Positions 16,807 through 25,158 of a stretch of 64,000 bases of DNA are shown here, piece after piece. The translations under genes were made by a program, and so were the position numbers. Under the pieces are notes generated by a model that was not told where the DNA came from, made no database searches, and was given only the letters and a program-made list of their open reading frames with translations. Origin of the DNA: Streptomyces sp. MA5143a (GTDB lineage: Bacteria > Actinomycetota > Actinomycetes > Streptomycetales > Streptomycetaceae); NCBI RefSeq assembly GCF_900290235.1, contig NZ_OLMK01000001.1:142403-206402 (forward strand), in the 5' to 3' direction. The number at the start of each line of letters is the position of its first letter. The first letter of the stretch is position 1.

Positions 16807-17045
16807 GACTCCATTATGGCGGCCAAAGTCGTGGCTCGGGTCATCATGAGCGAGCTGGCGCCTGGAGTGGACGCAGCTTGCCAGGGAGCTGGTCGGGGTA
16901 GCTTGGTCTGCCCCGCCCGAGCAGGCGGGACGGGCCGACAGCCGTGACGCTCGTTTGACGCTCTGGACGCCCGCACACACTGTGGCGAGCCAAGAAAGCG
17001 CCTCTGACCTGGCCTTTTCTGCGACGTACTCAGGCCGACATCCTT
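16807..17045. other. gene-free gap ahead of right repeat
   Basis: I see no gene or clear structure here. The left end should carry the promoter of the 130-residue gene on the minus strand. The right end abuts the duplicated methyltransferase 3' end, and is thus the expected island edge. Confidence 0.4.
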
Positions 17046-17116
17046 CCGATGACGCATCACCTGGAGTGCGTCGCGACCCTTGAGCCTGCGGCAAAGGGAT
17101 CCTGACCTGCAGGTTC
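17046..17116 (+). repeat. right copy of 71-bp imperfect direct repeat (attR-like)
   Basis: This block matches 5625-5695 at 56 of 71 positions without gaps. It encodes PMTHHLECVATLEPAAKGS then a stop, the end of an RNA methyltransferase whose body is absent. The stop-overlapping hairpin is kept with a compensatory change (CCTGC...GCAGG here, CCCGC...GCGGG at the left copy). It marks the likely right border of an inserted segment. Confidence 0.6.
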
Positions 17117-17142
17117 GGGTGGTGTGCAGTATGTGCGCTGTT

Positions 17143-17808
17143 TCAGTCGGGGTGAACGAGGCGGCTTTCGTAGGCGAAGACCACGGCCTGTACGCGGTCG
17201 CGTAGTTCGAGCTCCTGAAGGATCCGTCCCAAGTGGGACTTCACGGTTGCCTCTGCGAGGTACAGCGTGGCCGCGATCTCGGAGTTGGACAGGCCGCGGG
17301 CCACCTGGACGAATACCTGACGCTCGCGGGCGGTCAGCCGTTGCAGACGCTCCTCCCGATGACCGTTGCTGCTGCCGCCGCCAGGGATATGGGCGGAGAA
17401 GTTCTCCAGCAGGCGGCGGGTGATCCGCGGGGAGACCACCGCGTCTCCTGCGGCGACATCGCGAATGGCGGTCAGCAGTTCCTCGGGCCGGGTGTTCCAG
17501 CAGGAAGCCCGACGCGCCGGTCCTGAGCCCGGCGAACGCGTATTCGTCGAGGTCGAAGGTGGTGAGGACGAGCACTCTGCTCTGAGGCGAGACACGGATG
17601 ATCCGCCGGGTCGCCTCGATGCCGTCCGACCCCGGCATGCGGACGTCCATGAGTACGACATCGGGGCGCAACTCCCGGGCGAGGCGGACGGCTTCGTCGC
17701 CGTTCACGGCCTCGCCGACCGGTTGCATGTCCGGCTGGGCGTCCAGCACGGTGGTGAAGGCCATACGCAGGAGTGACTCGTCGTCGGCGAGCAGGACGCG
17801 GTCGTCAT
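17143..17808 (-). pseudogene. NarL/FixJ-type response regulator, two frameshifts
   Basis: The parts of a complete response regulator are present but in different frames. The receiver domain reads RVLLADDESLLRMAFTTVLD with the phospho-acceptor in PDVVLMDVRMPGSDGIEA. The output domain has the LuxR HTH (LTARERQVFVQVARGLSNSE through ATVKSHLGRILQELEL). One base is missing just after ATG 17808 (ACCGCGTCC where GCG-GTC is expected) and one near 17495 (GAACACC where GAA-AAC-ACC is expected). Neither lesion is at a long homopolymer. The gene overlaps the kinase remnant by ATGA, showing it was once a coupled two-component operon. Confidence 0.75.
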
Positions 17809-18162
17809 ACGGACACGTCCCTTCCGCCGCCCAGTTCCAGGCGGGTGTGCACGCGCCAGCCGCCGCCCGGCAGGGGGCCGGCGTGGAGTGTCCCTCCGTA
17901 GGCGACCGCTCGCTCGCGCATTCCCGGGATGCCGTGCCCGGACGGGGCGTCGAGAGGTTGTGGGCGGCGTCCGTTGTCGGTGACGTCGACCGTGACGGTC
18001 TCGGTCAGACAGCGTATCCGGACCTCCGCGCGGGTGCCGGGGGGTGTGTGTGTTTGAAGGTGTTGGTCAAGGCTTCCTGTACCAGACGGTAGACGGTCAG
18101 TTGTGCCGTGAAGGGAACAGGCGTGTGGTCGCCCTCGACCTCCAGGTGGGTCGGCAATCGTG
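17805..18162 (-). pseudogene. sensor histidine kinase remnant (catalytic end only)
   Basis: Only the C-terminal third of a DesK/NarX-type kinase is left. It includes TVYRLVQEALTNTFKHT (the N-box of the ATPase domain) and, after a frame change at a CACACACACCCCCC tract near 18045, TVDVTDNGRRPQPL and GHGIPGMRERAVAYGGTLHA (G-box). No membrane sensor or dimerisation His region is recognisable upstream, where 18165-18317 looks scrambled. With the partner regulator also broken, the whole signalling system is dead. Confidence 0.7.
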
Positions 18163-18317
18163 AGGTTCTTCGTCGCCGAGGAGAGCGAGAAGCCGGGCGC
18201 GGTGTCCGGCCCGAAGCGGCGCATCAACAGCGGGGTACTGCGGCGCGCGCCCGGTCGAGTTCGACGTGACGTCTGCCGACGGCGGCCGTCGGTTCCCGAG
18301 AGCCCGCCCACGGTCGT

Positions 18318-19256
18318 CTACGGCCGCGGTGGGCGCAGGACGGGGATGCTGTCGCGGAACGCGCCGGCGTGCTTGTCGATGTCCTGCGGGTCCGGCTCCA
18401 GTGAGGCGGCGCTCAGCAGTTCCCGGTAGTGCTCCTCCAGCTCCGTGAGGGTGTGGACGGAGGAAGCCATGCCGGCGGGGGAGAAGTCGACCCGGACATC
18501 GCCGTCCTCGACGACGAAACGGCCCACGGCCCCACAGGTGCCGCATTCGGCGCGGCCGCCGCGCAGCACGATCAGGTCGAGATGGCACATCGGACAGGTA
18601 CCGGGCTCTCCCAGGAACCGGACCTCGTCGTGGGGCAGGCCGAGCTGTCGGGCGACCGCCTCGCCCAGCCGCTCGGCCCGCAGCACAGCCGCCGGGTCGG
18701 TGGCTATGCCGCCCAGGCCGCCCGGGGTGGGGACTTCCATCTGGTCGGCGACGGCCATGTGCAGGGGGAAGGCCAGGGCGTGCAGAGTGGGCAGTGTCAG
18801 CGTGCGCCAGTGGGGCGACGGGCAGCCGCCCACGGCGATGAAGCCGGCCACCCGCGGTTTGAGGACCCGCGGATCAGGGGCCGTGTCCAGGCCCAGAAGG
18901 CCGCCGGCCTCCTTCTGCTCGGCCCGGCCGTGCCGGCGGTGGGCGAGGGCCTCACGGACGAAGACCACGTCCGTGCGTGGACCGAAGGCGCGGTCGATGA
19001 GGAGCTTCAACGCGCCCGGTGCGCTGCGGGTGTAGGTGGGGGAGCTGACGATCACGCCGTCCGCGTCGAGCAGCCGGTCGCAGAACCAGGCAGCGTCGTC
19101 GCCGGCGTCCGCGGTGGCGGCGGTCACCAGGGACAGGTCGGTCAGCCGTACGAGCTCGACGGCTGTGCCCTCCCGCGCGGCCGCGGAGAGCGCGGCCTTC
19201 AGCAGTACCTCGGCACTGCCGTCCTCCTGCCCGCAGGCAAGTCCGAGCAGACGCAT
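18318..19256 (-). CDS. NADPH-dependent FMN reductase/flavodoxin-fold protein with zinc-ribbon tail
   Basis: This 312-residue protein has an N-terminal flavodoxin-like NAD(P)H-dependent FMN reductase domain (residues 1-180). VSSPTYTRSAPGALKLLIDR is the flavin-binding loop. The C-terminal part has two CxxC pairs (GTCPMCHLD and ECGTCGA), a zinc-ribbon or rubredoxin-like knuckle unusual for simple FMN reductases. ATG 19256 has AGAGAGG eight bases upstream. It is the last gene of a run with the hydrolase and the FAD monooxygenase, for which it could supply reduced flavin. The tail may let it dock to a partner. Confidence 0.75.
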   Translation of the reverse strand: MRLLGLACGQEDGSAEVLLKAALSAAAREGTAVELVRLTDLSLVTAATADAGDDAAWFCDRLLDADGVIVSSPTYTRSAPGALKLLIDRAFGPRTDVVFVREALAHRRHGRAEQKEAGGLLGLDTAPDPRVLKPRVAGFIAVGGCPSPHWRTLTLPTLHALAFPLHMAVADQMEVPTPGGLGGIATDPAAVLRAERLGEAVARQLGLPHDEVRFLGEPGTCPMCHLDLIVLRGGRAECGTCGAVGRFVVEDGDVRVDFSPAGMASSVHTLTELEEHYRELLSAASLEPDPQDIDKHAGAFRDSIPVLRPPRP

Positions 19257-19347
19257 CGACGACACCTCTCTGTGTTCGGGGGACGGGGGTCGGTCCGCCG
19301 GGCCACGTGGGCTCCGGCGGACCGGATGGGAGCGAAGGGCGGGGTGG

Positions 19348-20241
19348 TCAGCCGCGCAGGGTGGCGGCCAGCCAGTCGGCGCTGCGGGTGATGATCTCGG
19401 GGAAGTGGTCCGAGAGGATCTCGTAGTGCTGGCCCGGGTACTCGATGACCTCCTTCGGGTCGGGGATCCGCTCGTACATCTCGCGGGCCTCCTCGACGGG
19501 GGCGACGGTGTCCTTGGAGGCGAGGATCATCAGGACCGGGGCGGTGATGCGTTCGGCGTAGGCGCGCACCTCCATCTCGAAGATGCGGTCGAGGGTCGAG
19601 ATGGTGATCTCGTTCCGGAAGCTGGGCAGCCCGTGGATCATGTTCTCGACGAATTCCAGACCCTCCTGGTCGCTGAACATGACCGGGTCCCCGGGGGCCG
19701 GGACGCCGTGCAGGCGGATGCTCGCGGCGGGCTCGCCGCGCAGCTGGGCCTGGCGGTCGGCGGGGATGAGAGCTTCCAGCTCCGCGAGCGTGTCGGCCGG
19801 TTGGAGGGTGCGCGCGCTCCAGCCGCTGACCGGGGGGATGATGCTGACGACGGCTTTGACCCGGCGGTCGGTGGCGGCCGTGAAGAGGGAGTTGGCACCC
19901 CCGATGCTGATGCCCCACAGGCCGATGCGGTCGGGGTCGACGTCCTCGCGCAGGGTCAGGTGGGTGATGACGTCGCGCAGGTCGCGGCACTGCTGCCAGG
20001 GGTCGAACTGCTGACGGGGTTCGCCGTCGCTGTAGCCGGTGTTGCGGTGGTCGTAGATCAGACAGGCCAGACCGGCGTCGGTGAAACCCTCGGCCATGGC
20101 GAACATGGATTCCGCGGGGCCGCCCAGGCCGCCCTGGAGGATCGCGACGGGCGGGCGTTCGGGGCCGTCGGCCGGGCGGAACAGTTTGCCCCGCAGGGTC
20201 AGTTCCGAGACTCGGAACTCGATGTCTTCGGTGACGGGCAT
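19348..20241 (-). CDS. alpha/beta hydrolase (acetyl xylan esterase/dienelactone hydrolase-like)
   Basis: This 297-residue alpha/beta-hydrolase has the oxyanion LQGGLGG segment near residue 36 and the nucleophile elbow GISIGG (Ser near 109). The acid is probably in LASKDTVAPVEEAREMY, and the catalytic His in PGQHYEILSDHF. It matches the family with names such as YcjY or acetyl xylan esterase. ATG 20241 has GAGGAGAACC directly upstream. It lies 41 bp downstream of the FAD monooxygenase in the same direction, so the pair probably oxidises and then cleaves a common substrate. The substrate is unknown. Confidence 0.8.
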   Translation of the reverse strand: MPVTEDIEFRVSELTLRGKLFRPADGPERPPVAILQGGLGGPAESMFAMAEGFTDAGLACLIYDHRNTGYSDGEPRQQFDPWQQCRDLRDVITHLTLREDVDPDRIGLWGISIGGANSLFTAATDRRVKAVVSIIPPVSGWSARTLQPADTLAELEALIPADRQAQLRGEPAASIRLHGVPAPGDPVMFSDQEGLEFVENMIHGLPSFRNEITISTLDRIFEMEVRAYAERITAPVLMILASKDTVAPVEEAREMYERIPDPKEVIEYPGQHYEILSDHFPEIITRSADWLAATLRG

Positions 20242-20282
20242 GGTTCTCCTCGTGGTGCGGGTCGTGTCGGCCAGGGCGGCGA

Positions 20283-21503
20283 TCAGGTGCGGCTGACGGG
20301 GAGTTCGTCGGGGAGGAAGTCGGTGTCGGCGGCCCGCGGGTCGGCCGAGGCGCGCAGGATGGGGAAGACCTCGGCGCGCATCTCGGTCTCGTACTCGGCC
20401 ACGGCCTCCGTCACGGGTGTGTCGCCGTGGGCGGCGCGCTCCAGGGCCCGGGCCAGAGCCGCGGCGTCGCGCAGTGCCGTGTTGGCGCCGGAGCCGAACG
20501 ACGGGGGCATGGCGTGGATCGCGTCACCGAGCAGGGTGACGCGGCCGGCCGGCCAGGGGTCTGCCGGCTGTAGGTGACGCGTGGACACCGGGAAGATCGT
20601 CGACGTGTCGACGTGCTCGACGAGTTCGGCCAGGGCGGGATCCCAGCCCCGCACCGCGGTGCGCATCAGCGCGTGCAGGGTGTCGGCGGAGCTGTGCCAC
20701 AGGTCGGGAGCCTCGGCGGCGACAGGGCTGCCGGGCGGAAGGCCGAGGTTGACCATGATGTAGGGATCGACGGGATCGACGGGGGCGCCGGGCGCCAGTT
20801 CGGCCACCGCCTCGGCGACCGGCCTGCGCGGTCGGTACACGCCGTACGCGAACATCGCGCCGTTCGGCCCCGTGGCGACGGCGAAACCGTCGAACAGTGC
20901 CTCGGGCAGACTCGCCGCCAGATCGTCGGTCAGCGGTGCGGTGGAGTACAGGCCGCGCATTCCGGTGTCCACGACCGGGATGTCGGGCAGCAGTTGCCCG
21001 CGCACGACGGAGTTGATGCCGTCGGCGCCCACCAGTACGTCCCCGGTCTCGCTCGTGCCGTCGTCGAGCAGTACCCGCACCTTCTCGCCGTCCGTCTCGA
21101 AGCCGGTGACGGTGCTGTCGTAGCGGACGATGTCCTCCAGGCCCAGGCCCATGATCTGGCGCAGCGTGCGCCTGTTGACCGCTGTGTGGGGCCGCCGCGG
21201 GTCGTTGGGCGGGCCGATGTGGGGGCGGGCGCCGCGTTCACGGGCCCGATGATCGAGCATGACCATGACCTCACGACGCGGCGTCTCGCGCGAGGTCTGC
21301 ATGTACAGCTCGAACAAATGGTCGGGCAGGCACTGCTGGAGAGCGCGGCCACCCGCGCCGTTCATGTGCAGGCGGTAGCCGGCCCGCCCGATGCCCGGCG
21401 CGCTCTCGTGGACGGTGCAGCTGATGCCCGCGCGGCGAAGGCCCTGGGCCAGACAGAGCCCTCCGATGCCTCCGCCGGCGATCAGGACATGGAACGACGG
21501 CAT
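20283..21503 (-). CDS. FAD-dependent aromatic hydroxylase-type monooxygenase
   Basis: This 406-residue class A flavin monooxygenase has GxGxxG at FHVLIAGGGIGGLCLAQGLR (residues 4-23) and the DG motif VLVGADGINSVVRGQLL near 170. The second FAD site is WPAGRVTLLGDAIHAMPPSF near 315. It uses NADPH and oxygen to hydroxylate or otherwise oxidise an aromatic or polyketide-like substrate. ATG 21503 follows AAGGAGG. A LysR regulator is divergent from it, the usual arrangement for an inducible catabolic or resistance oxygenase. The downstream hydrolase and flavin reductase are in the same direction. Confidence 0.85.
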   Translation of the reverse strand: MPSFHVLIAGGGIGGLCLAQGLRRAGISCTVHESAPGIGRAGYRLHMNGAGGRALQQCLPDHLFELYMQTSRETPRREVMVMLDHRARERGARPHIGPPNDPRRPHTAVNRRTLRQIMGLGLEDIVRYDSTVTGFETDGEKVRVLLDDGTSETGDVLVGADGINSVVRGQLLPDIPVVDTGMRGLYSTAPLTDDLAASLPEALFDGFAVATGPNGAMFAYGVYRPRRPVAEAVAELAPGAPVDPVDPYIMVNLGLPPGSPVAAEAPDLWHSSADTLHALMRTAVRGWDPALAELVEHVDTSTIFPVSTRHLQPADPWPAGRVTLLGDAIHAMPPSFGSGANTALRDAAALARALERAAHGDTPVTEAVAEYETEMRAEVFPILRASADPRAADTDFLPDELPVSRT

Positions 21504-21659
21504 TGTCGCCTCCTTGATGGGCTCGGAACACCTGCATCGATCGGTGCAGGCCCGAGAACGCGAACGTCTGGGGTGGTGGCGGTTCCTCTGACACGAGGTC
21601 CCGCCGAGCCGTGCCACCACTCTTGCGTCCGCCATGGGATCAGGGAAGCCGAAATCACC

Positions 21660-21672
21660 TATGCTCGATATA
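21660..21672. promoter_or_regulatory. LysR-type T-N11-A box
   Basis: CTATGCTCGATATAG (21659-21673) has the interrupted dyad and T-N11-A spacing that LysR regulators bind. It lies in the divergent promoter region between the monooxygenase and the lysR gene. Confidence 0.45.
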
Positions 21673-21705
21673 GACAGGGCTGATGATCATTTCGAGGTGG
21701 GTGCC

Positions 21706-22614
21706 GTGACTCTGGACCTCAACCTGCTCACGCCGCTGGACGCGCTCCTCCAGGAGCGCAGTGTGACGCGGGCCGCGCAACGGCTCGGTCTGAGCCAGCC
21801 CACGCTGAGCGCGGCACTGGCCCGGCTGCGCCGGCACTACGGCGACGAACTCCTCGTCAGGGTGGGCAACAGTTACGAGCTGACCCCTCTGGCGGAACGA
21901 CTGGTGGAACACACCGAGCAGGCCCTGAGCTGGGCGGACCGGGTCCTCCAGACGCGCCCCGGCTTCGACCCCGCCCAGGCCCGGCACGAGTTCACCGTGA
22001 TCATGGCCGACTGTCAGCTGCCCACGTTCGGGCGCGCCTTGGCCGATCTGGTCCGCACCGCCGCCCCGAACGTGCGGCTGCGGTTCCAGCACAGCACCGA
22101 ACGGGTCGTGCGGCAGGCGCTGGACAATCTGCGCACGGTGGACGCCCTCGTCCTGCCCCAGGGCATCCTGTCGAACATCCCCACCTTCGACCTCTACAAG
22201 GACCGCTGGGTGTGCGTCGTGTCCGCCGACCGCGCCCCGGCTGTCCTGGGGCGGCAGGAACTGGCGGAACGCCCCTGGGTATTGCCCTACCGGCACCCGT
22301 CGCCGGTCTTCTCACCCCTGAACCGCCTGCACGCGGAGGGCGTCGAACCGCGCGCGGAGATCGTCACGGAGAACTTCCTGGCCATTCCCCACCTGGTCGC
22401 GGGGACCGACCGGATCGGCCTCGTACCCGAACGGGTCGCGATCCCCGCCCTCTCCGGACAAGCGATCACCGTCGTCCAACCCGCCTTCGAGATCGGCCAC
22501 TTGGTGGAGTCCCTGTGGTGGCATCCCCTCCATGAGCGGGAACCGGCCCACATATGGCTGCGCCGCATCGCCGCTCAGGCCGGCCAGGCAGTCGAGAGCG
22601 GCGCCGTGGTGTGA
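21706..22614 (+). CDS. LysR-family transcriptional regulator
   Basis: This 302-residue protein has an N-terminal winged HTH (LLTPLDALLQERSVTRAAQR, then LGLSQPTLSAALARLR) and a periplasmic-binding-like effector domain from about residue 95. It resembles the NodD/NahR branch that senses aromatics. GTG 21706 with GAGGTGGG upstream gives the standard LysR N-terminus (MTLDLNLLTPLDALL); the longer frame from 21634 would put 24 extra residues ahead of the HTH. It is divergent from the FAD monooxygenase and presumably activates it in response to that enzyme's substrate. Confidence 0.85.
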   Translation: MTLDLNLLTPLDALLQERSVTRAAQRLGLSQPTLSAALARLRRHYGDELLVRVGNSYELTPLAERLVEHTEQALSWADRVLQTRPGFDPAQARHEFTVIMADCQLPTFGRALADLVRTAAPNVRLRFQHSTERVVRQALDNLRTVDALVLPQGILSNIPTFDLYKDRWVCVVSADRAPAVLGRQELAERPWVLPYRHPSPVFSPLNRLHAEGVEPRAEIVTENFLAIPHLVAGTDRIGLVPERVAIPALSGQAITVVQPAFEIGHLVESLWWHPLHEREPAHIWLRRIAAQAGQAVESGAVV

Positions 22615-22763
22615 GGGTCGCGCACTGGTCGGGCGGTCGGGCGGTCGGGCGTGACGTGTCACGTGCACATCCGTTGCGGTCTTGGTTCGACCGACCCTCT
22701 CATCGCCCGCCCGAGTGGCGACGATCTACGATCGCAGCGCTGTGACATGAGGGGGACGGCGCG

Positions 22764-23462
22764 ATGGTGATCCGTGACGAATCGGGGCTCGACGATCCCG
22801 TGGGCCGGTCGTTGCTCGGTCACCACGCACGGTTCGCCCGTCGGCTGGGGCATGCCGCCACCTACCAGCCAGGGGTCGTGACCTTCTGCGCGCTGTCCGC
22901 CGGCGCGGAGGAAGCGGGCTGGGGAGACCTGGCTCGGCTGCTCGGTCCGGGTGGGTTCGCCGACATGTTCAGCTGCCCGGCGACGCCGCCGTCCGGCTGG
23001 GAGCCGGTGTTCCGTCTCGAAGGGCGCCAGATGATCTGGGCGGGCGGCTCCCGGCCCGGTCAGCCTTCCTCCGGAACCGATGTGGTCGAACTGGGCGCGG
23101 ACAGCGTGCCCGAGATGCTCGACCTCGTCGCGCGCGCCGAGCCGGGGCCGTTCGGGGCGCGTACGCACGAACTCGGCACGTATCTCGGCGTCCGCGCCAA
23201 TGGCAGGTTGGTGGCGATGGCGGGGGAGCGGCTACGGCCGCCGGGCTGGACCGAGATCAGCGCTGTCTGCACCTCTCCCGAGGCCCGCGGGCGCGGTCAC
23301 GCGGCCCGTCTCGTCAGCGCGCTCGTCGCCCGGATCGTGGCCCGTGGCGAACGCCCCTTCCTGCACGTGGCCGAGGCGAACACCGGGGCGATCGCCCTCT
23401 ATGAGCGGCTCGGCTTCCACACGCGCGAGCACGTGACCTTCCAGGGGTTCACCGCCCCGTGA
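22764..23462 (+). CDS. GNAT family N-acetyltransferase (FR47-like)
   Basis: This 232-residue protein has a C-terminal GNAT domain. Motif A is ISAVCTSPEARGRGHAARLV (residues 170-189), the pyrophosphate-binding loop for acetyl-CoA. ANTGAIALYERLGFHTRE is the downstream motif B region. The first 100 residues lack the motif and may be a degenerate GNAT half, as in the FR47/YjcF-like tandem proteins. It stands alone after the lysR gene and is followed by an unusual G-rich heptamer array. The acetylated substrate is unknown. Confidence 0.8.
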   Translation: MVIRDESGLDDPVGRSLLGHHARFARRLGHAATYQPGVVTFCALSAGAEEAGWGDLARLLGPGGFADMFSCPATPPSGWEPVFRLEGRQMIWAGGSRPGQPSSGTDVVELGADSVPEMLDLVARAEPGPFGARTHELGTYLGVRANGRLVAMAGERLRPPGWTEISAVCTSPEARGRGHAARLVSALVARIVARGERPFLHVAEANTGAIALYERLGFHTREHVTFQGFTAP

Positions 23463-23470
23463 CAGCTTCT

Positions 23471-23526
23471 TGGGGCTTGGGGCTTGGGGCTTGGGGCTTG
23501 GGGCTTGGGGCTTGGGGCTTGGGGCT
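23471..23526 (+). repeat. eight perfect tandem copies of TGGGGCT
   Basis: The heptamer TGGGGCT repeats eight times without error beginning 9 bases after the GNAT stop. It then decays into CAGGGTC/CAGGGCT-like and GAGGACT-like units to about 23660. Eight GGGG runs spaced by three bases can form stacked G-quadruplexes on the plus strand or in the 3' end of the GNAT mRNA. Copy number probably varies between strains. Confidence 0.85.
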
Positions 23527-23845
23527 CAGGGTCCAGGGCTCAGGGTTCAGGGCTCTGGGCTGAAAGCTGAGGACTGAGGACTGAGGGCCGGTGGCCGAGG
23601 GCCGGTGACCGAGGGCTGAAGGGCGCGGCTGCGCGTCGGCTGCGGACTGAGGGCCGGGGCGTGTCCGGCATCGCCCGACGTCGCCGCGCGGGCGATGCTC
23701 CGTGTCTCCGCCCCCGCCCACTCGGCATGGGCGTGATCCCCCGGCGCGCCGCGAGCTGCGCTTCCGGCGGTGGGGTGAGTCCCTCCTCCCTGGGCCCTAC
23801 GCGTGAGATGTGGGTCACTCGACCTTGTCTAGCGACCCGCTTGAG
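23527..23845. other. gene-free gap of degenerate GC-rich repeats
   Basis: About 320 bp with no supportable gene. It starts with decayed versions of the G-rich heptamer and of GAGGGCCGGTG units, and then becomes ordinary promoter-like sequence ahead of the alcohol dehydrogenase. Confidence 0.5.
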
Positions 23846-23869
23846 TGACATTGTCAGTCGACAAGGTCA
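23846..23869. promoter_or_regulatory. dyad operator upstream of alcohol dehydrogenase
   Basis: TGACATTGTC-agtc-GACAAGGTCA is an inverted repeat with one mismatch and a 4-nt centre. It has the same half-site and spacing as the perfect operator ahead of the P450 gene, and lies 35 bp upstream of the start codon, where a repressor would block transcription. Confidence 0.65.
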
Positions 23870-23903
23870 ATCGCTTGAGGCGTTGGAAGGATTGTGGTCC
23901 GCC

Positions 23904-24965
23904 ATGACGACCATGCTTGCTGGGCGGCTCCGCCTGGACACCCGCACGTTCGCCGTCGAAGAGGTTCCGGTGCCCACGCCGGGGCCGGGTGAGGTGCTGG
24001 TCGAGGTGCGGGCCGCCGGGGTGTGTCTGTCCGACGTGCATCTGATCGACGGCAGTATCAGCCCGGAGTTCCCCGTCGACTCCGTCGCCGCCGCCCGTGC
24101 CGTCACGCTCGGGCATGAGGTCGCCGGTGTCATCCATACCGTGGGGCCGGGGGTGGCCGGTGAATGGGCGCCCGGTACTCGCGTCGTGCTTCAGGCCGGG
24201 CAGGCGTGCGGCGTGTGCGGTGGCTGTCTGCGCCGCACCTCGTGCCGGCAGCCGCTCACCCGTGGCGTGGACTACGACGGTGGCTGGGCCCAGTACGCCG
24301 TGGCGCGCGAGGACACCCTGCTCGCCATCCCGGACGACCTTCCCTTCGACCAGGCCGCCATCATTCCCGACGCCGTCTCCACCCCGTACGCCGCGATCGT
24401 GGAGACCGGCGCGGTGCGTCCCGCGCAGGCGGTCGGGATCTGGGGCGCGGGCGGTCTCGGCGCGCACGGCATCCGGCTCGCCCGCATGGTCGGCGCGGCG
24501 CCGATCATCGCCGTCGACCCCCTGCCCACCGCCCGGGAGCGGGCCCTCGCCTTCGGCGCCGACTTCGCTCTCGACCCGGCGGCGGACGGTTTCGCCGACG
24601 CGGTGGCGGAGGCCACGGCGGGCCAGGGGATCGACGTGGCGTTCGACTTCGCCGGTGTTCCCGCCGCTCGCGCTCAGGCGGTCGCCTCGCTCGGGGCCGG
24701 CGGCGTTCTGGTGCTCGCGGGGCTCACGCCCGAGCCGATCGTCGTCGGCGACAGCACCGGGTTCTGCTTCCGGGGCAGCCAGATCCGCGGCCACTACGGC
24801 TCCGGCTTCGAGCATGTGGAGCAGCTCATCGGCCTGACCTCCGCCGGGCGGATCGATCTGGCCCCTTCCATCACCGCCCACGTCCCGCTGGCCGAGGCCG
24901 CGGACGCCGTCCACCGGCTGGAGAAGAAGATCGGCGACCCGATTCGGTTCGTCCTCACCCCCTGA
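23904..24965 (+). CDS. zinc-dependent alcohol dehydrogenase (MDR family)
   Basis: This 353-residue medium-chain dehydrogenase has catalytic zinc ligands in GVCLSDVH (Cys) and LGHEVAG (His-Glu). The structural zinc loop QACGVCGGCLRRTSC has four Cys. The Rossmann motif is IWGAGGLGAHGIRLA near residue 172, and the Asp in AVDPLP suggests NAD preference. It oxidises an alcohol to an aldehyde or ketone. Its promoter carries the same dyad operator as the P450 gene, so the two are probably co-induced. A fatty-alcohol or terpenoid-alcohol product of the P450 is a plausible substrate. A 15-bp terminator hairpin follows. Confidence 0.85.
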   Translation: MTTMLAGRLRLDTRTFAVEEVPVPTPGPGEVLVEVRAAGVCLSDVHLIDGSISPEFPVDSVAAARAVTLGHEVAGVIHTVGPGVAGEWAPGTRVVLQAGQACGVCGGCLRRTSCRQPLTRGVDYDGGWAQYAVAREDTLLAIPDDLPFDQAAIIPDAVSTPYAAIVETGAVRPAQAVGIWGAGGLGAHGIRLARMVGAAPIIAVDPLPTARERALAFGADFALDPAADGFADAVAEATAGQGIDVAFDFAGVPAARAQAVASLGAGGVLVLAGLTPEPIVVGDSTGFCFRGSQIRGHYGSGFEHVEQLIGLTSAGRIDLAPSITAHVPLAEAADAVHRLEKKIGDPIRFVLTP

Positions 24966-24986
24966 GCCCTCGGAGCTCCTGCCCGG

Positions 24987-25043
24987 TCCTCCGAGCCCTT
25001 GCCCGTGCTCCGAGCCCTTGCCCGTCCTCCGAGCCCTTGCCCG
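24987..25043. repeat. three tandem 19-bp repeats
   Basis: TCCTCCGAGCCCTTGCCCG occurs at 24987, 25006 (one mismatch) and 25025, followed by a partial fourth unit. It lies between the alcohol dehydrogenase stop and its terminator. It does not read as protein in any convincing frame and has no known function. Confidence 0.75.
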
Positions 25044-25158
25044 TCCTCCGCAGTCCCTGGTCGGACCTCCGGGGTTCATGGTCGGTTCCCTCAACCCCCT
25101 GCCGGGCCCGGTGCGATGAGCTCCGGCCGGCTCCCGGTCGGCCTTCGACGGTCCGAGA

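Noticed and set aside
5696..17045. A complete prophage or integrative element
   Set aside because: No integrase, excisionase, capsid, replication or transfer gene is visible. Only a boundary-like repeat and decayed cargo remain.
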